Shown here piece by piece: positions 37,152-46,137 of a stretch of 64,000 bases of DNA (the first letter of the stretch is position 1; every line of letters begins with the position of its first letter). Source of the DNA: Armatimonadota bacterium (lineage in GTDB: Bacteria > Armatimonadota > Chthonomonadetes > Chthonomonadales > Chthonomonadaceae); the NCBI GenBank assembly GCA_028871815.1, contig JAGWMJ010000002.1:248001-312000 (forward strand), in the 5' to 3' direction. The position numbers were made by a program, and so were the translations under genes. The notes under the pieces are model-generated. The model had not been told where the DNA came from and did not search any database. It worked only from the letters and a program-made list of their open reading frames with translations.

Positions 37152-37362
37152 ATATGCGTTGGCGCCGCCCGAACCACCGGTTCGCGGAATACGTGTGTCA
37201 CATAGGTAGTCTCGGCACAAAACCAACAGGCAGCAAGTGACAACAGGCGCCAGTCTACCGCCAGGCAGCGCCGTGCGCGGACACGGTGGTATCCCCGCTT
37301 CGGTCAAACCGGGCGGTTTCGTTTCCGGCCGGAGCCATCAGCCATCTACGGCTCAGCGACCC

Positions 37363-37392
37363 TTGATCCCGGCGCGCCGCTTTGGGTATTAT
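37363..37392 (+). promoter_or_regulatory. Promoter of the tRNA-Phe gene
   Basis: TTGATC (37363-37368), 18-base spacer, TATTAT (37387-37392); the tRNA starts 20 bases after the -10. Confidence 0.55.
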
Positions 37393-37411
37393 TCCTTGCG
37401 TCCAGCCGTAT

Positions 37412-37487
<76 letters not shown>

Positions 37488-37610
37488 CTTTCGTCACGTT
37501 CTCCCACGTGGTTCCGCTTTGCCAGGCTGCCTTCAGCAGCGCCGCGCGATGCCAACGCGAAACGTTATGCAAGGCGGTGGCGCCCAACTGGCGCCTTTCG
37601 GCGCACGCCG

Positions 37611-38552
37611 GTGACCGGCGCCGCCCAACCGCCGCCGACTTCCAAAGCGCGTGCGGCACGCCTTTCCGCCGGCATCAACGCCACGCTGGCGGTCCTCAAG
37701 TTTGCAGCGGCACTGGCTACCGGGTCAATCTCGGTACTCTCGGACGCGGTGCACTCCACCACCGATGTGATCGCTGCCACCGTCACATGGTATTCGGTAG
37801 TCCGGTCCGAAGCGCCGCCCGACGCTGATCACCCGTTCGGCCACGGCAAATACGAAAGCATCTCCGGGCTCGTTGAAGGCTGTATTGTGCTGGCAGCGGC
37901 CGGGTTTATGCTGCTGGACGCGGTGACTCACCTGCTTGCGCTGCATCGCGGCGCTGCCCTGCCGCTGCTGCACCCGGGATTCGCGACCGGCGTGATGACC
38001 GTTTCGCTGTGCAGCAGCCTTTGGCTCAACCGGGCCCTGTACGGCGCGGCAAGCTCCACCGATTCCCCGGCCCTGATGGCCGAGGCGCGCCACATGCTCA
38101 CCGATGTACTGACCTCGGCCGCCGTGATTGTCGGCTTGATCGTATCGCAGATATCCGGCGCGGCCGGCGCAGATGCCGTCGCAGCCCTTGTCGTAGTAGC
38201 GGTAATCGCACAAATCGGCGTCCGAATACTGCGCGACGCAACCCAGCCACTGCTCGATTCCAGCCTCCCGCAGGAGGAGGAAGCAAAGATAATTCAGATT
38301 CTTAACGCACATCCGGCGGTTCTCGGGTATCACAAGTTACGTACCCGGCGCGCAGGTTCGGAACGGCACGCAGATGTGCACGTGCAATTGGATGACGACT
38401 GCACTCTGGTGCAGGCGCATACATTGACCGAGGAGTTGGAAGACAGTATACGGGCGGCGCTGCCGGCTATGCGTATAACGATCCACACGGAGCCGTTTCG
38501 CGCTGAATTGGAACACCAGGCGGCCGAACGCCGCCACGACAGCGACCCGTAG
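37611..38552 (+). CDS. Cation diffusion facilitator (CDF) efflux transporter
   Basis: About 313 residues. The open frame runs back into the tRNA-Phe gene, so I use GTG 37611; no ribosome binding site is clear. Motifs: L-S-D-A-V-H-S-T-T-D (metal site in helix 2), H-P-F-G-H-G-K-Y-E (signature after helix 2), E-A-R-H-M-L-T-D-V (second metal pair, His-x3-Asp, in helix 5). Six membrane helices and a cytoplasmic C-terminal ferredoxin-like domain with H-x-D-V-H-V-Q-L-D-D. It exports Zn, Fe, Cd or Mn in exchange for protons. The specific metal cannot be set from motif reading. Confidence 0.9.
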   Translation: MTGAAQPPPTSKARAARLSAGINATLAVLKFAAALATGSISVLSDAVHSTTDVIAATVTWYSVVRSEAPPDADHPFGHGKYESISGLVEGCIVLAAAGFMLLDAVTHLLALHRGAALPLLHPGFATGVMTVSLCSSLWLNRALYGAASSTDSPALMAEARHMLTDVLTSAAVIVGLIVSQISGAAGADAVAALVVVAVIAQIGVRILRDATQPLLDSSLPQEEEAKIIQILNAHPAVLGYHKLRTRRAGSERHADVHVQLDDDCTLVQAHTLTEELEDSIRAALPAMRITIHTEPFRAELEHQAAERRHDSDP

Positions 38553-38570
38553 GCTTGCTTCATCAGCGTG

Positions 38571-39794
38571 ATGCAAGCATTGGATGTTCTCTGGATTCAG
38601 GCGCCTATGATCTTCCATTATCTGCTGCGACACCTCGGTCCGGTAAACGCTCTTCTTGCAGCGTCAGCATTCGCCGCGTGGGCGTCAGGCATCACCCTGC
38701 TGATCCTGCATCGCGGCCGATACCCATCGTTGGACCGCGTGGATCTCTCGCAGTCGGAAATGGCGAACTTGCCGCCACTCTCAATTCTGGTGCCGGCGTG
38801 CGACGAAGAGGCAACTATCGAGCGCGCCATGCGCAGTCTGATTGACCTGGACTACCCGGGTTACGAAATTGTGGCCGTCAACGACCGCTCCACCGACAGC
38901 ACGGGAAGTATCCTGGAGGCGATGGCGCGCGACTGTCCGCGACTGAAGGTAATACATATCGACCATCTTCCGTCCGGATGGCTGGGCAAGAACCACGCCC
39001 TGCACGTCGCATCGCAGCACGCTTCCGGAGATTGGCTCCTCTTCACGGACGCAGACGTGATCCACAACGCCGACACGCTCAGTAGAGCGGTTGCCTGGGC
39101 GCGCAAACGAAGTCTCGGCCATCTGGTGCTCTGCCCGCGCGTAGAGACGCACGGCTTCTGGGAGAAGCTGTTTGTCAGCTACTTCGGCTTGATGTTCAGC
39201 TTTCGGGTTAGGCCGTGGGCGGTGCCGGATGCAAGCAAGAGCGCCTACATCGGAGTCGGGGCCTTCAATCTCGTACGGGCCGATGCGTACCGTTCATTTG
39301 GAGGCCACACTGCGCTGCCGATGGAGGTGTGCGACGATACGAAACTGGGAAAGCTCATCAAGCAGCACGGCTTCCAGCAGCAGGTGCTGAACGGACCCGG
39401 TCTCCTCTCCGTGCGTTGGGTGGTGGGTCTGCGTGGCGCTATTGATGGTTTGAGCAAGAATGCATTTGCCGGCTTTGAGTTTCGGCCAACCGAGATGCTT
39501 GCCTCGGTCGGCTGCCTTGCCGTGTCCGGTGTCTATCCCGTTATCGCGCTGGCCACGCACAGCAATGCGATTCGCCTGCTTGGCCTCGCCTCTCTGCTCC
39601 TGATGGTGGTGGGCGGGGCGTGTATGCGGCGGATCGCAGATGCCCGGTTGTGGATCGGCGCCGCGTATCCGCTTGCTGCGCTCCTCCTCATCTTCATCAT
39701 TCTTCGATCCACGTACCGCGTCTATCAGTGCGGTGGAATCGTCTGGCGTGGAACGCACTATGCTTTGGATGAACTTCGCCGTGGCGTGGTGTAG
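38571..39794 (+). CDS. Family 2 glycosyltransferase, membrane-anchored
   Basis: About 407 residues; ATG 38571 or the GTG three bases earlier starts it, with no clear ribosome binding site. A transmembrane helix at ~25-50, the GT2 catalytic domain at ~70-300 (I-L-V-P-A-C-D-E-E, N-D-R-S-T-D, then L-F-T-D-A-D-V as the D-x-D site, and a later E-V-C-D-D-T motif), and three C-terminal helices. The layout resembles HpnB/cellulose-synthase-like enzymes that transfer sugars to lipid or polymer. The acceptor is unknown. It follows the CDF gene by 18 bases. Confidence 0.8.
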   Translation: MQALDVLWIQAPMIFHYLLRHLGPVNALLAASAFAAWASGITLLILHRGRYPSLDRVDLSQSEMANLPPLSILVPACDEEATIERAMRSLIDLDYPGYEIVAVNDRSTDSTGSILEAMARDCPRLKVIHIDHLPSGWLGKNHALHVASQHASGDWLLFTDADVIHNADTLSRAVAWARKRSLGHLVLCPRVETHGFWEKLFVSYFGLMFSFRVRPWAVPDASKSAYIGVGAFNLVRADAYRSFGGHTALPMEVCDDTKLGKLIKQHGFQQQVLNGPGLLSVRWVVGLRGAIDGLSKNAFAGFEFRPTEMLASVGCLAVSGVYPVIALATHSNAIRLLGLASLLLMVVGGACMRRIADARLWIGAAYPLAALLLIFIILRSTYRVYQCGGIVWRGTHYALDELRRGVV

Positions 39795-39832
39795 CGCGTA
39801 GTAAGCGATAACAACGCTGAACCGGTGGTGAA

Positions 39833-41098
39833 CTACCCTACCGTCATCGTGGAGTAGACCGCGGTGAAGACCTCGCGCGGGGTGGTCAGCCCGCTGGATA
39901 TCTTGTCGTAGCCGTCATCCAGCATCGTGCGCATCCCCTGTTTCGCAGTCATCGCGGTTTTCAGTTCTGTGATGGTTGCGCGGCGCGCGATCATCTCACG
40001 CAGCTCCGGCGTGCTGATAAAGATCTCAAAGATACCAAGTCGCCCTTTGAAGCCCGTGTTGCGGCACAACTCACACCCCGTTCCGCGCTTGAACTTCCAG
40101 TTTTGCACCTGGTCGGGCTCCAGCCCGATCTCAAGGAGCTCATCGTTCTCGGGCTTGTAGTCGGTTTTACAGCTGGTGCACACGGTGCGAACAAGGCGCT
40201 GAGCCATTACAGCCTGTACCGTGCTGGCGATCAGATACGCTTCGGCTTCCATGTCGATCATACGGCCGATCGTCTCCACGGCGTTGTTGGTGTGCAATGA
40301 ACTGAGCACAAGGTGGCCGGTAAGGCTGGCCTGAATGCCGATGCCGAGTGACTCCGGGTCACGCATCTCTCCCACCATCATCACGTCTGGATCCTGGCGC
40401 AGAAACGAACGCATGACGCGCGGAAACGTCATCTTGTCGGTGACGCCTACCTGCGTGATGTGGTCGCTGAATTCGTACTCGATCGGGTCCTCCACCGTGA
40501 CGATGTTCCGCTTGGTGCGATCCAGCTTGTTCAGAGACGCGTAGAGCGTGGAGGTTTTGCCCGAACCGGTTGGACCGGTGACCAGCACCATTCCATACGA
40601 GCTCTGGATGGCATTCGACCATTTGCCTTTTACGTCTTGCGGCATGCCCAGCTTGTCCAGCTCCACACGCGCAGAAGCTGGGTCCAGCAGGCGCATCACC
40701 ACCTTCTCACCGTTCAACATCGGCAGGCAGCTCATTCTGGCGCTCAGTTTGCGAGCGCCATACTCCATATCCACACGGCCATCCTGTGGTTCGCGACGTT
40801 CGTCGATATGCATTCCCGCGCTCAGTTTGAGGCGGGCGAGGATGTTTGGCACGATGTCCGGGCTGTACTGGCCCACGTCGTGCATCACGCCATCGATGCG
40901 ATAGCGTACGAGGAGGCGGCTGCGCTCCGGCTGCAGATGGACGTCGGATGCGCCAAGATCAAGCGCCTTGCGGAGCAGGAAGTCCACCGCAGTCACCGCC
41001 TCGGTTAAATCGCCGCCCATCTCGCGCGAAACACCCGATTCGCGGATAATCAATCGGAACTGGGCCGGCGCTCCGGTGCGGGACGTTACCTGGGTCAT
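39833..41098 (-). CDS. GspE/PilB-type secretion/pilus assembly ATPase
   Basis: 421 residues with GAGGAG before ATG 41098. Type II secretion/type IV pilus ATPase: Walker A G-P-T-G-S-G-K-T-S-T, Asp box I-V-T-V-E-D-P-I-E-Y, Walker B M-M-V-G-E-M-R-D-P-E, His box S-S-L-H-T-N-N-A, and a C-terminal zinc tetracysteine (C-T-S-C ... C-E-L-C). It lacks the N1E/N2 domain that binds GspL or PilC partners in full-length enzymes (about 560 residues). No other T2SS or pilus genes lie nearby. It may thus be a stand-alone assembly motor. Confidence 0.9.
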   Translation of the reverse strand: MTQVTSRTGAPAQFRLIIRESGVSREMGGDLTEAVTAVDFLLRKALDLGASDVHLQPERSRLLVRYRIDGVMHDVGQYSPDIVPNILARLKLSAGMHIDERREPQDGRVDMEYGARKLSARMSCLPMLNGEKVVMRLLDPASARVELDKLGMPQDVKGKWSNAIQSSYGMVLVTGPTGSGKTSTLYASLNKLDRTKRNIVTVEDPIEYEFSDHITQVGVTDKMTFPRVMRSFLRQDPDVMMVGEMRDPESLGIGIQASLTGHLVLSSLHTNNAVETIGRMIDMEAEAYLIASTVQAVMAQRLVRTVCTSCKTDYKPENDELLEIGLEPDQVQNWKFKRGTGCELCRNTGFKGRLGIFEIFISTPELREMIARRATITELKTAMTAKQGMRTMLDDGYDKISSGLTTPREVFTAVYSTMTVG

Positions 41099-41137
41099 TG
41101 TATCTGCTCCTCTATTCGACCGTTCTGCGGTACGTGG

Positions 41138-42130
41138 CTACGGGCTCGATGGTTGTAGAAACTGGCCGACGTTCGCCTTTGTTACGATAACACATGGCGT
41201 CTCCACCACCTTCGGCGCCTTCTTCTCCTGGAAGTAGAGGTTCATGGTGTCGATAATCGCCTGACCCATCTTGCGTGGCTGTGTAGCGAGCGTGGCTGTC
41301 ATTTTGCCCTGGCTGATGTCTTTCAGCGAGTCGCTGTTTCCATCGATCCCAACCGTTAATAGCGTTCGGCCCGAGTCGCGGGCTGCCTGTGCCGCGCCTT
41401 GCGCCATGGCGTCGCTGCAGCCGAAAACCAGGTCCAGCCCGGGGAAACGCTGCAGCCAGTCTCGCGTTATCGATGTGCCCGGCGCCCGCAGCCACTGGCC
41501 GTTCTGCTCAGCCACCACCTTGATGCCGGGGTATTTCGCTAGCGCCTGCTTAAAGCCGCCGGCTCGGGCATCTGTATGGTCACCGGGCTCACCGTCCAGG
41601 ATAGCCACCTCGCCCTTGTAGGCGCCGTTTTTCTGTTTCAGCAGGCTGGCGGCCTCGGCGCCGCACATCTCGCCGCCCTTCAATTCGTCGTAGCCGATAT
41701 ATGAAACGACGTTGCCTTTCACCGGTGTGATCTGGTTGTGTACAAAAATCGGTACTCCGGCAGCGTTGGCCTTCTGAATGATGGTGTTGAGTGCATCGGG
41801 ATTAATGCCGCAAACGCTGATCGCGGCCGGCTGCTTCTGAATAATGTCCTGCGCCAGCGCCACCTGGCCGGCGTAGTCGCTCTCCTTTTGCGGGGCCTGG
41901 TCAATGATCGGCGGCCAGCCGAGCTTCTGTGCTTCAGCCGCGGCTCCCTTGGGCAGCTCCACATGGAACTCGCTCGTTTTGGCCGGCGAGATAATCGCAA
42001 CGAGACGGCTGTTTGCCCCGGAGCCGGTTGAGGCTGCTCCACCTCCGTGACAGCCACTGAGCAGGATCGCGGAAATCACCACGCCAAGCAGAGCCGCCCG
42101 TTCCGACCGGTGAATGTGTCTGCCGCTCAT
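41138..42130 (-). CDS. Sugar ABC transporter substrate-binding lipoprotein
   Basis: 330 residues. AAGGAG precedes ATG 42130, and the start overlaps the permease stop (ATGA). Lipobox L-L-S-G-C (Cys ~27). The mature part is a type I periplasmic binding protein of the ribose/galactose class: A-I-I-S-P-A-K-T-S-E-F-H, I-S-V-C-G-I-N-P-D-A-L-N, I-L-D-G-E-P-G-D-H-T-D-A-R, and V-G-I-D-G-N-S-D-S-L near the end. It delivers a sugar to the permease at 42127. The ATPase partner is not adjacent; the RbsA-like gene at 16095 is the only candidate in this window. Confidence 0.9.
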   Translation of the reverse strand: MSGRHIHRSERAALLGVVISAILLSGCHGGGAASTGSGANSRLVAIISPAKTSEFHVELPKGAAAEAQKLGWPPIIDQAPQKESDYAGQVALAQDIIQKQPAAISVCGINPDALNTIIQKANAAGVPIFVHNQITPVKGNVVSYIGYDELKGGEMCGAEAASLLKQKNGAYKGEVAILDGEPGDHTDARAGGFKQALAKYPGIKVVAEQNGQWLRAPGTSITRDWLQRFPGLDLVFGCSDAMAQGAAQAARDSGRTLLTVGIDGNSDSLKDISQGKMTATLATQPRKMGQAIIDTMNLYFQEKKAPKVVETPCVIVTKANVGQFLQPSSP

Positions 42131-43116
42131 GTCCTCGATCTCCTTCGCTTCTGAAACTCATCAAATGCTACCGCAAGAATGATGACGCTGCCGATTGTGA
42201 CACGCTGCCAGTTCGAATCGACATTGGTCAGGTTAAGGCCGTTTCTGATGGTGCGCATCAGCAGCGCTCCTGCAAACGTGCCTGCCAGACTGCCCTGCCC
42301 GCCAAAGAGGCTTGTGCCGCCAATCACAACTGCGGCGATGGCGTTCAATTCAAGATCGGTTCCGGCATCCGGAACCGCAGCGCCTACGGTCGCCGCCTCG
42401 ATAATGCCGCCAACGGCAGCCAGCACCCCGGCTGAAATGTAAACGCCAATCAGGATGCGGTCTACGGGCAAGCCCGAGAGGCGCGCAGCGGACTCGTTGC
42501 CACCGATGGCATAGATCGACCGTCCCACCGCGGTCCGCGTCAAAACGATATAGCCGATGGCATATATAACAGCCATCACTAGAATTGCCAGGGTGAGATT
42601 CGTCTCAAAGCCGTTGGATGAGCGGATGCTGATGAGGTTGCGCGCCGTAACTTCAAACAGCGGCGGGATGCCGGAGGATATTCCGGTGCCGTGCGATGCG
42701 ATATATACCAGCCCCCGCAGCATCGTCATGGCGCCCAGGGTCACGATGAATGGCGGCACGCGCAGGCGCGTCACAGCCAGGCCGTTGCACAGGCCGGCGG
42801 CCGCTCCGGTTGCCAGGGCGATCACAAACCCGGCCAGGGCCGTTCCGGCGAGCCCGCCCAGTGCGTGCGCCTCGTGCGTCATCACCCACGCCGCGAGAAA
42901 TGCGGACAGGGCGGCGATGCTGCCGACCGAGAGATCGATGCCGGCCGTGAGAATCACCGCCGTCATGCCGACAGCCACGATGCTGATTTCAACCGATTGG
43001 TCGAGGATGTTGAGCAGATTGGACGGTTGGCGAAACTGCGGCTGGAGTACGGCAAAAACTACTATTACAACAGCAAGGGCTATATAGGCGCCAGCGTTTC
43101 GCCAGGCGGTTCGCAT
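42127..43116 (-). CDS. Sugar ABC transporter permease (RbsC type)
   Basis: About 329 residues from ATG 43116, chosen because the upstream open frame to 43224 lacks signals while an extended -10 (TGTTATACT) ends six bases before this ATG. Eight to ten membrane helices. Conserved RbsC segments: I-L-T-A-G-I-D-L-S-V-G-S, F-I-V-T-L-G-A-M, G-G-N-E-S-A-A-R-L-S-G, and V-V-I-G-G-T-S-L-F-G-G-Q-G-S. Forms the sugar channel of a CUT2 importer. It overlaps the downstream binding protein by four bases, so both are translated as one unit. Confidence 0.9.
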   Translation of the reverse strand: MRTAWRNAGAYIALAVVIVVFAVLQPQFRQPSNLLNILDQSVEISIVAVGMTAVILTAGIDLSVGSIAALSAFLAAWVMTHEAHALGGLAGTALAGFVIALATGAAAGLCNGLAVTRLRVPPFIVTLGAMTMLRGLVYIASHGTGISSGIPPLFEVTARNLISIRSSNGFETNLTLAILVMAVIYAIGYIVLTRTAVGRSIYAIGGNESAARLSGLPVDRILIGVYISAGVLAAVGGIIEAATVGAAVPDAGTDLELNAIAAVVIGGTSLFGGQGSLAGTFAGALLMRTIRNGLNLTNVDSNWQRVTIGSVIILAVAFDEFQKRRRSRT

Positions 43117-43827
43117 GGCGAAAGTATAACACAACCCGTGGCTCGCCGCGGCGGCCATGCCTCGTGCCGGCATCCAGTGTGGATGCCTCGTGGCAGGGCT
43201 GGAGGGGTCGGTTCCACCGGCCATTTTCTAAGGTGTGCGTTTGTCGGCGCCGCACATCAGGTGCAGGGGCTCAAGCGCCGGCGCCTCCGGCGGCGTTCCG
43301 GCTCTGCCCTGGTCTCAACTCACGGCTCCCGCCAGCCACAAGCAGCGATACTTGCGCACCGACAGCCTCAGCACGTCGCTCCGTTACCCAACCCGCCGCA
43401 TAGTCTCGCGGGCGTGATACGCCCTATATGTCGCGTACGTCTCATTTGTCCCATTCTCGGTACACACCAGGGTGAACCGCTCAAACGTGAGACGCAGGAA
43501 CCGACTTCAGGTTCGATTGCCGCCGGGCGGTCTCAGCGGGCATCGAATGTAGTGCCTGGTGATGACGAGCACCAGTCGTCACCACAACTGTCCGCCCGGC
43601 CGTCATCCCATACGTCTGCACGAAACGGCATCCCAAGCAGCGCCGAAGGATAGGCAGTTGATGGCGCCGGTTCCCGCCACCGCGCTCACCACTGCATAGT
43701 TCAACTCTTAAACGTCAAAACGAATTGAATAAGGTCGCTCGGATGGAACTTTCCGGCCCGAAAAACTCGCTTTACCTTTTGAGTGCAGGATGCGTGCGAA
43801 CATTTTCAGATAAAGGTCGTATACTCC
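43117..43827. other. Intergenic region upstream of the Rhs array, no gene recognised
   Basis: No frame on either strand looks coding. The longest + frame overlaps the permease on the other strand. The permease promoter (extended -10 at 43123-43131, minus strand) is at its left edge and the Rhs promoter at its right. GC-rich inverted segments around 43240-43330 (GCCGGCGCC-type) are weak. It may be decayed DNA left by rearrangement. Confidence 0.4.
43123..43131 (-). promoter_or_regulatory. Extended -10 promoter of the sugar permease operon
   Basis: On the minus strand the sequence reads TGT TATACT followed by exactly six bases and the ATG at 43116. The TG motif one base upstream of the hexamer makes it an extended -10, which needs no good -35. 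A leaderless mRNA is predicted. Confidence 0.5.
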
Positions 43828-43856
43828 TTGACAGGCTTTGTCTGGTAGATTATGAT
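43828..43856 (+). promoter_or_regulatory. Near-consensus promoter at the start of the Rhs array
   Basis: TTGACA (43828-43833), a 17-base spacer, and TATGAT (43851-43856). The predicted transcription start is around 43863, which lies downstream of the ATG at 43852 inside the -10 itself. Confidence 0.7.
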
Positions 43857-44892
43857 CACTTTGGTTTCGATTTCCTATACCGTGGATCCGGTTGGAAACC
43901 GCACCGGCGAAACGGTGGGAAGCACCTCTACAAGCTTCACGATGGATAACGACGATGAGCTTACGGCGACCAGCGGCGGATTCGCGAACAGCTATTCGTA
44001 CAACGCCAACGCCGAGCAGTCCGGCCGCACGCTGGCCGGCACGGCGTACACCCTCGCCTTCGATTACGACGGCCAGCTCAAGTCGATCACCCAAGGTACG
44101 GCGGTGACCGGTTTCGGCTACGACGCCCTGGGCCGCCGCGTGAGCCGCACCGCTTCAGGCACCACCACCTCCACGCAGTATGCCGGCGGCGCGCCGGTGA
44201 CGGAGATGCAGGGTTCAAGCTTCACCGCCGCGTACACCGTTGGTAACGACCTGCTGCGCCGCAACGGCGAGTATCCGGCATTCGATGGCCTCGGCTCCGC
44301 CCGCGCGGAAACCAACAGCTCCGGCACGGCCACCGCGACGCAGGATTTCGATGCCTTTGGAAACAGCATCGCGAGCAGCGGCTCGACTTCGAGCCCGTAC
44401 AACTTCGCCGGCGATTGGGCGTACCAGAGCAACGGCGACGCCGGGCTGCAGCACGTAGGAGCACGCTACTACGACCCGCAGGTCGGGCGATTCGCCAGCC
44501 GCGACAGCATGCTGGATCAGATGCCGTATGCGTATTGCGGTGGTGAGCCGAACGATTTCGTGGATCCGGAAGGGGACAAGCCGAGCTGGTGGCAGAAGCT
44601 GAAGGCGGCCGTCGGCATCGCCATAGGAATCGGGAGTGGTCGCCTACCGGGCGTGCCGGTTAACCTGGGCGGCGACCAACTCCCACCAGCGGTATCGATC
44701 GATCCGAAAAGGGAGGCCGGTAGCGGCCAAGGCTCTGGCGGCGATGGCGACGGGGATCCGCCGAGCGGCGGCGTGCCCTGGGCCGAGATCGGCGAGGGCG
44801 CTCTAGCGATTGGAGCTCTTGCTGTATTAGCGATCGTCATAGTCGGCAGCGGCGGCGCCGCCACGCCCGTACTGCTCTTGGCAGCCGGGTAG
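43852..44892 (+). CDS. Orphan Rhs C-terminal module A (core end plus membrane-type tip)
   Basis: 346 residues by the longest frame. Residues ~8-240 are YD-repeat/Rhs core: Y-T-V-D-P-V-G-N-R, F-D-Y-D-G-Q-L, G-Y-D-A-L-G-R-R-V, then G-A-R-Y-Y-D-P-Q-V-G-R-F, with the boundary N-D-F-V-D-P-E-G at codons ending 44574. Past it lies a unique ~105-residue tip: a G/P/S-rich linker and a hydrophobic helix at the end. The module lacks everything N-terminal of mid-core. The ATG at 43852 is inside the -10 box, so translation may start at TTG 43861 or further in. Core homology with modules B and C begins at ~43868. Companion gene 33 bases downstream. Confidence 0.75.
   Translation: MITLVSISYTVDPVGNRTGETVGSTSTSFTMDNDDELTATSGGFANSYSYNANAEQSGRTLAGTAYTLAFDYDGQLKSITQGTAVTGFGYDALGRRVSRTASGTTTSTQYAGGAPVTEMQGSSFTAAYTVGNDLLRRNGEYPAFDGLGSARAETNSSGTATATQDFDAFGNSIASSGSTSSPYNFAGDWAYQSNGDAGLQHVGARYYDPQVGRFASRDSMLDQMPYAYCGGEPNDFVDPEGDKPSWWQKLKAAVGIAIGIGSGRLPGVPVNLGGDQLPPAVSIDPKREAGSGQGSGGDGDGDPPSGGVPWAEIGEGALAIGALAVLAIVIVGSGGAATPVLLLAAG
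43868..44574 (+). repeat. Rhs core repeat, copy A
   Basis: DNA-level repeat with copies at 46169-46979 and 47799-48394. In a counted stretch, 43882-43980 matches 46288-46386 at 95 of 99 positions. Copy A lacks the first ~115 bases present in B and C. Confidence 0.85.
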
Positions 44893-44925
44893 ACGCGGTT
44901 GGCTCGTCGTGAGAGGGCGGGTAGC

Positions 44926-46098
44926 GTGGTCGCGGAAGACGGTCAGATGCGGGCGATCGCCGCCGAGGCATATCAACAATGCACGCGCTTGTTTGGCGCG
45001 CCGCGAGATGCGGGATGGGACATGGTCGTGGTCCCGGACCGACGCCGCGGGGCCACGGACTGGCAGCCACCAGATGTAAGGCGGAGGCCTTGGCGCCGCG
45101 ACTACCTGCTCATCATGCCGGTGCCATCTCCTCCCGACAGCGACGCGCGTACCTTGGTCGTGGAGCTTGTAGCGCAACGCGTGATGCTGATGAGGCTGCT
45201 GTGGCTTACCCGTGCGGACCTGCTTTGGACGCTTAGCGCGGCGGCCACGACGCTGGATTATTGCCGTCGGGGGGAGGGGATTTCGGCCGCCGAGATCGGC
45301 GCCTCGTGCCGCCTGATGATAATTGCACGCCGCGGCGTCGCGGTGCGAAAGGCACCGTCGGATCTCTGTACCTTCATCCCAGGCCGGCGACCCAGCCGGG
45401 AAGACGCGCTTGCGGCCCAAGTCGTGGGCGCAAGCTCGAGATGCGCTGCGTTGGCGCTACTCGCGCTAGTTGGACCGAAGCACACCTGCCGCCTTGCGCA
45501 GGAACGCGATGTTCGGCGGTGGCTGGACCCGCTGCCGTTATGGAAGCAGTCGCTTGCGTTAGAAGTGATCGCCACCGTCACTGCTGATTTCGCACGCCTT
45601 GGCGCTGGCCCGCCGGCCGGCATCCTTCCAACCGAGGATGCAGGTCCGGGCGCGTGGGCACGAGCGGCCACCGCGCTGGCCCTCGCTGCGGAGCATGCGC
45701 GCGCGCTGGCAGTGTGCCGGACTGCGCTCGAACTCTATCCGGACTGCCCAGCGCCGTGGCGGGTTATGGCAACTGTGTTTGACGACATCGGCCCCGTTGA
45801 CGAGGCCATCGCGTGTTCGCGCCGATACCTTGAAGCGCGCCCAACGAGTTGGCGCGTCCGCGCGCAGTTCGCGTACCAGCTTCTCCGTGCTTCGGAACCC
45901 GCCGCGGCGGCCGCCGAATTTCGCCGCACACTTACTCTACGCAACGACGCCTACGCGCGATACGGACTCGGCAAGGCCCTCTGGCAGTTGTCCGATCCCG
46001 ACGGTGCGCTGGCGCAGTGGCGGATCGCTGCGGCCAGCCCACAACACCGACCTGCCGCCGCCGCGCGCGGTGAGCTCGCGGCATACTCACGGGCCTGA
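44926..46098 (+). CDS. TPR-containing companion of Rhs module A, candidate immunity/chaperone
   Basis: About 390 residues from GTG 44926, with AGAGG upstream; ATG 44947 is the alternative. Residues 1-230 form a domain I do not recognise: an M-V-V-V-P-D segment, basic R-R-R-P-W-R-R-D-Y-L-L-I-M-P, and helices. Residues ~240-390 hold about four TPR-like helical pairs (A-L-A-V-C-R-T-A-L-E-L-Y-P-D-C-P-A-P-W, Y-L-E-A-R-P-T-S-W-R-V). Its place directly after the tip, on the same strand and inside the module, is where Rhs immunity genes normally sit. Size and TPR content suit a chaperone or cognate factor better than a small immunity protein. Function inferred from position. Confidence 0.6.
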   Translation: MVAEDGQMRAIAAEAYQQCTRLFGAPRDAGWDMVVVPDRRRGATDWQPPDVRRRPWRRDYLLIMPVPSPPDSDARTLVVELVAQRVMLMRLLWLTRADLLWTLSAAATTLDYCRRGEGISAAEIGASCRLMIIARRGVAVRKAPSDLCTFIPGRRPSREDALAAQVVGASSRCAALALLALVGPKHTCRLAQERDVRRWLDPLPLWKQSLALEVIATVTADFARLGAGPPAGILPTEDAGPGAWARAATALALAAEHARALAVCRTALELYPDCPAPWRVMATVFDDIGPVDEAIACSRRYLEARPTSWRVRAQFAYQLLRASEPAAAAAEFRRTLTLRNDAYARYGLGKALWQLSDPDGALAQWRIAAASPQHRPAAAARGELAAYSRA

Positions 46099-46137
46099 CC
46101 GGAGCCCATGTGAGAATGGTGAGTCGCTACGGGTCCC

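Noticed and set aside
43240-43330. GC-rich inverted segments possibly forming an attachment site
   Set aside because: The repeats are short, imperfect and common in this base composition; no integrase is nearby.
42691-43653. Long open frame on the + strand
   Set aside because: It overlaps the well-supported permease gene on the other strand and has a Gly/Arg/His-rich, low-information composition without a ribosome binding site.
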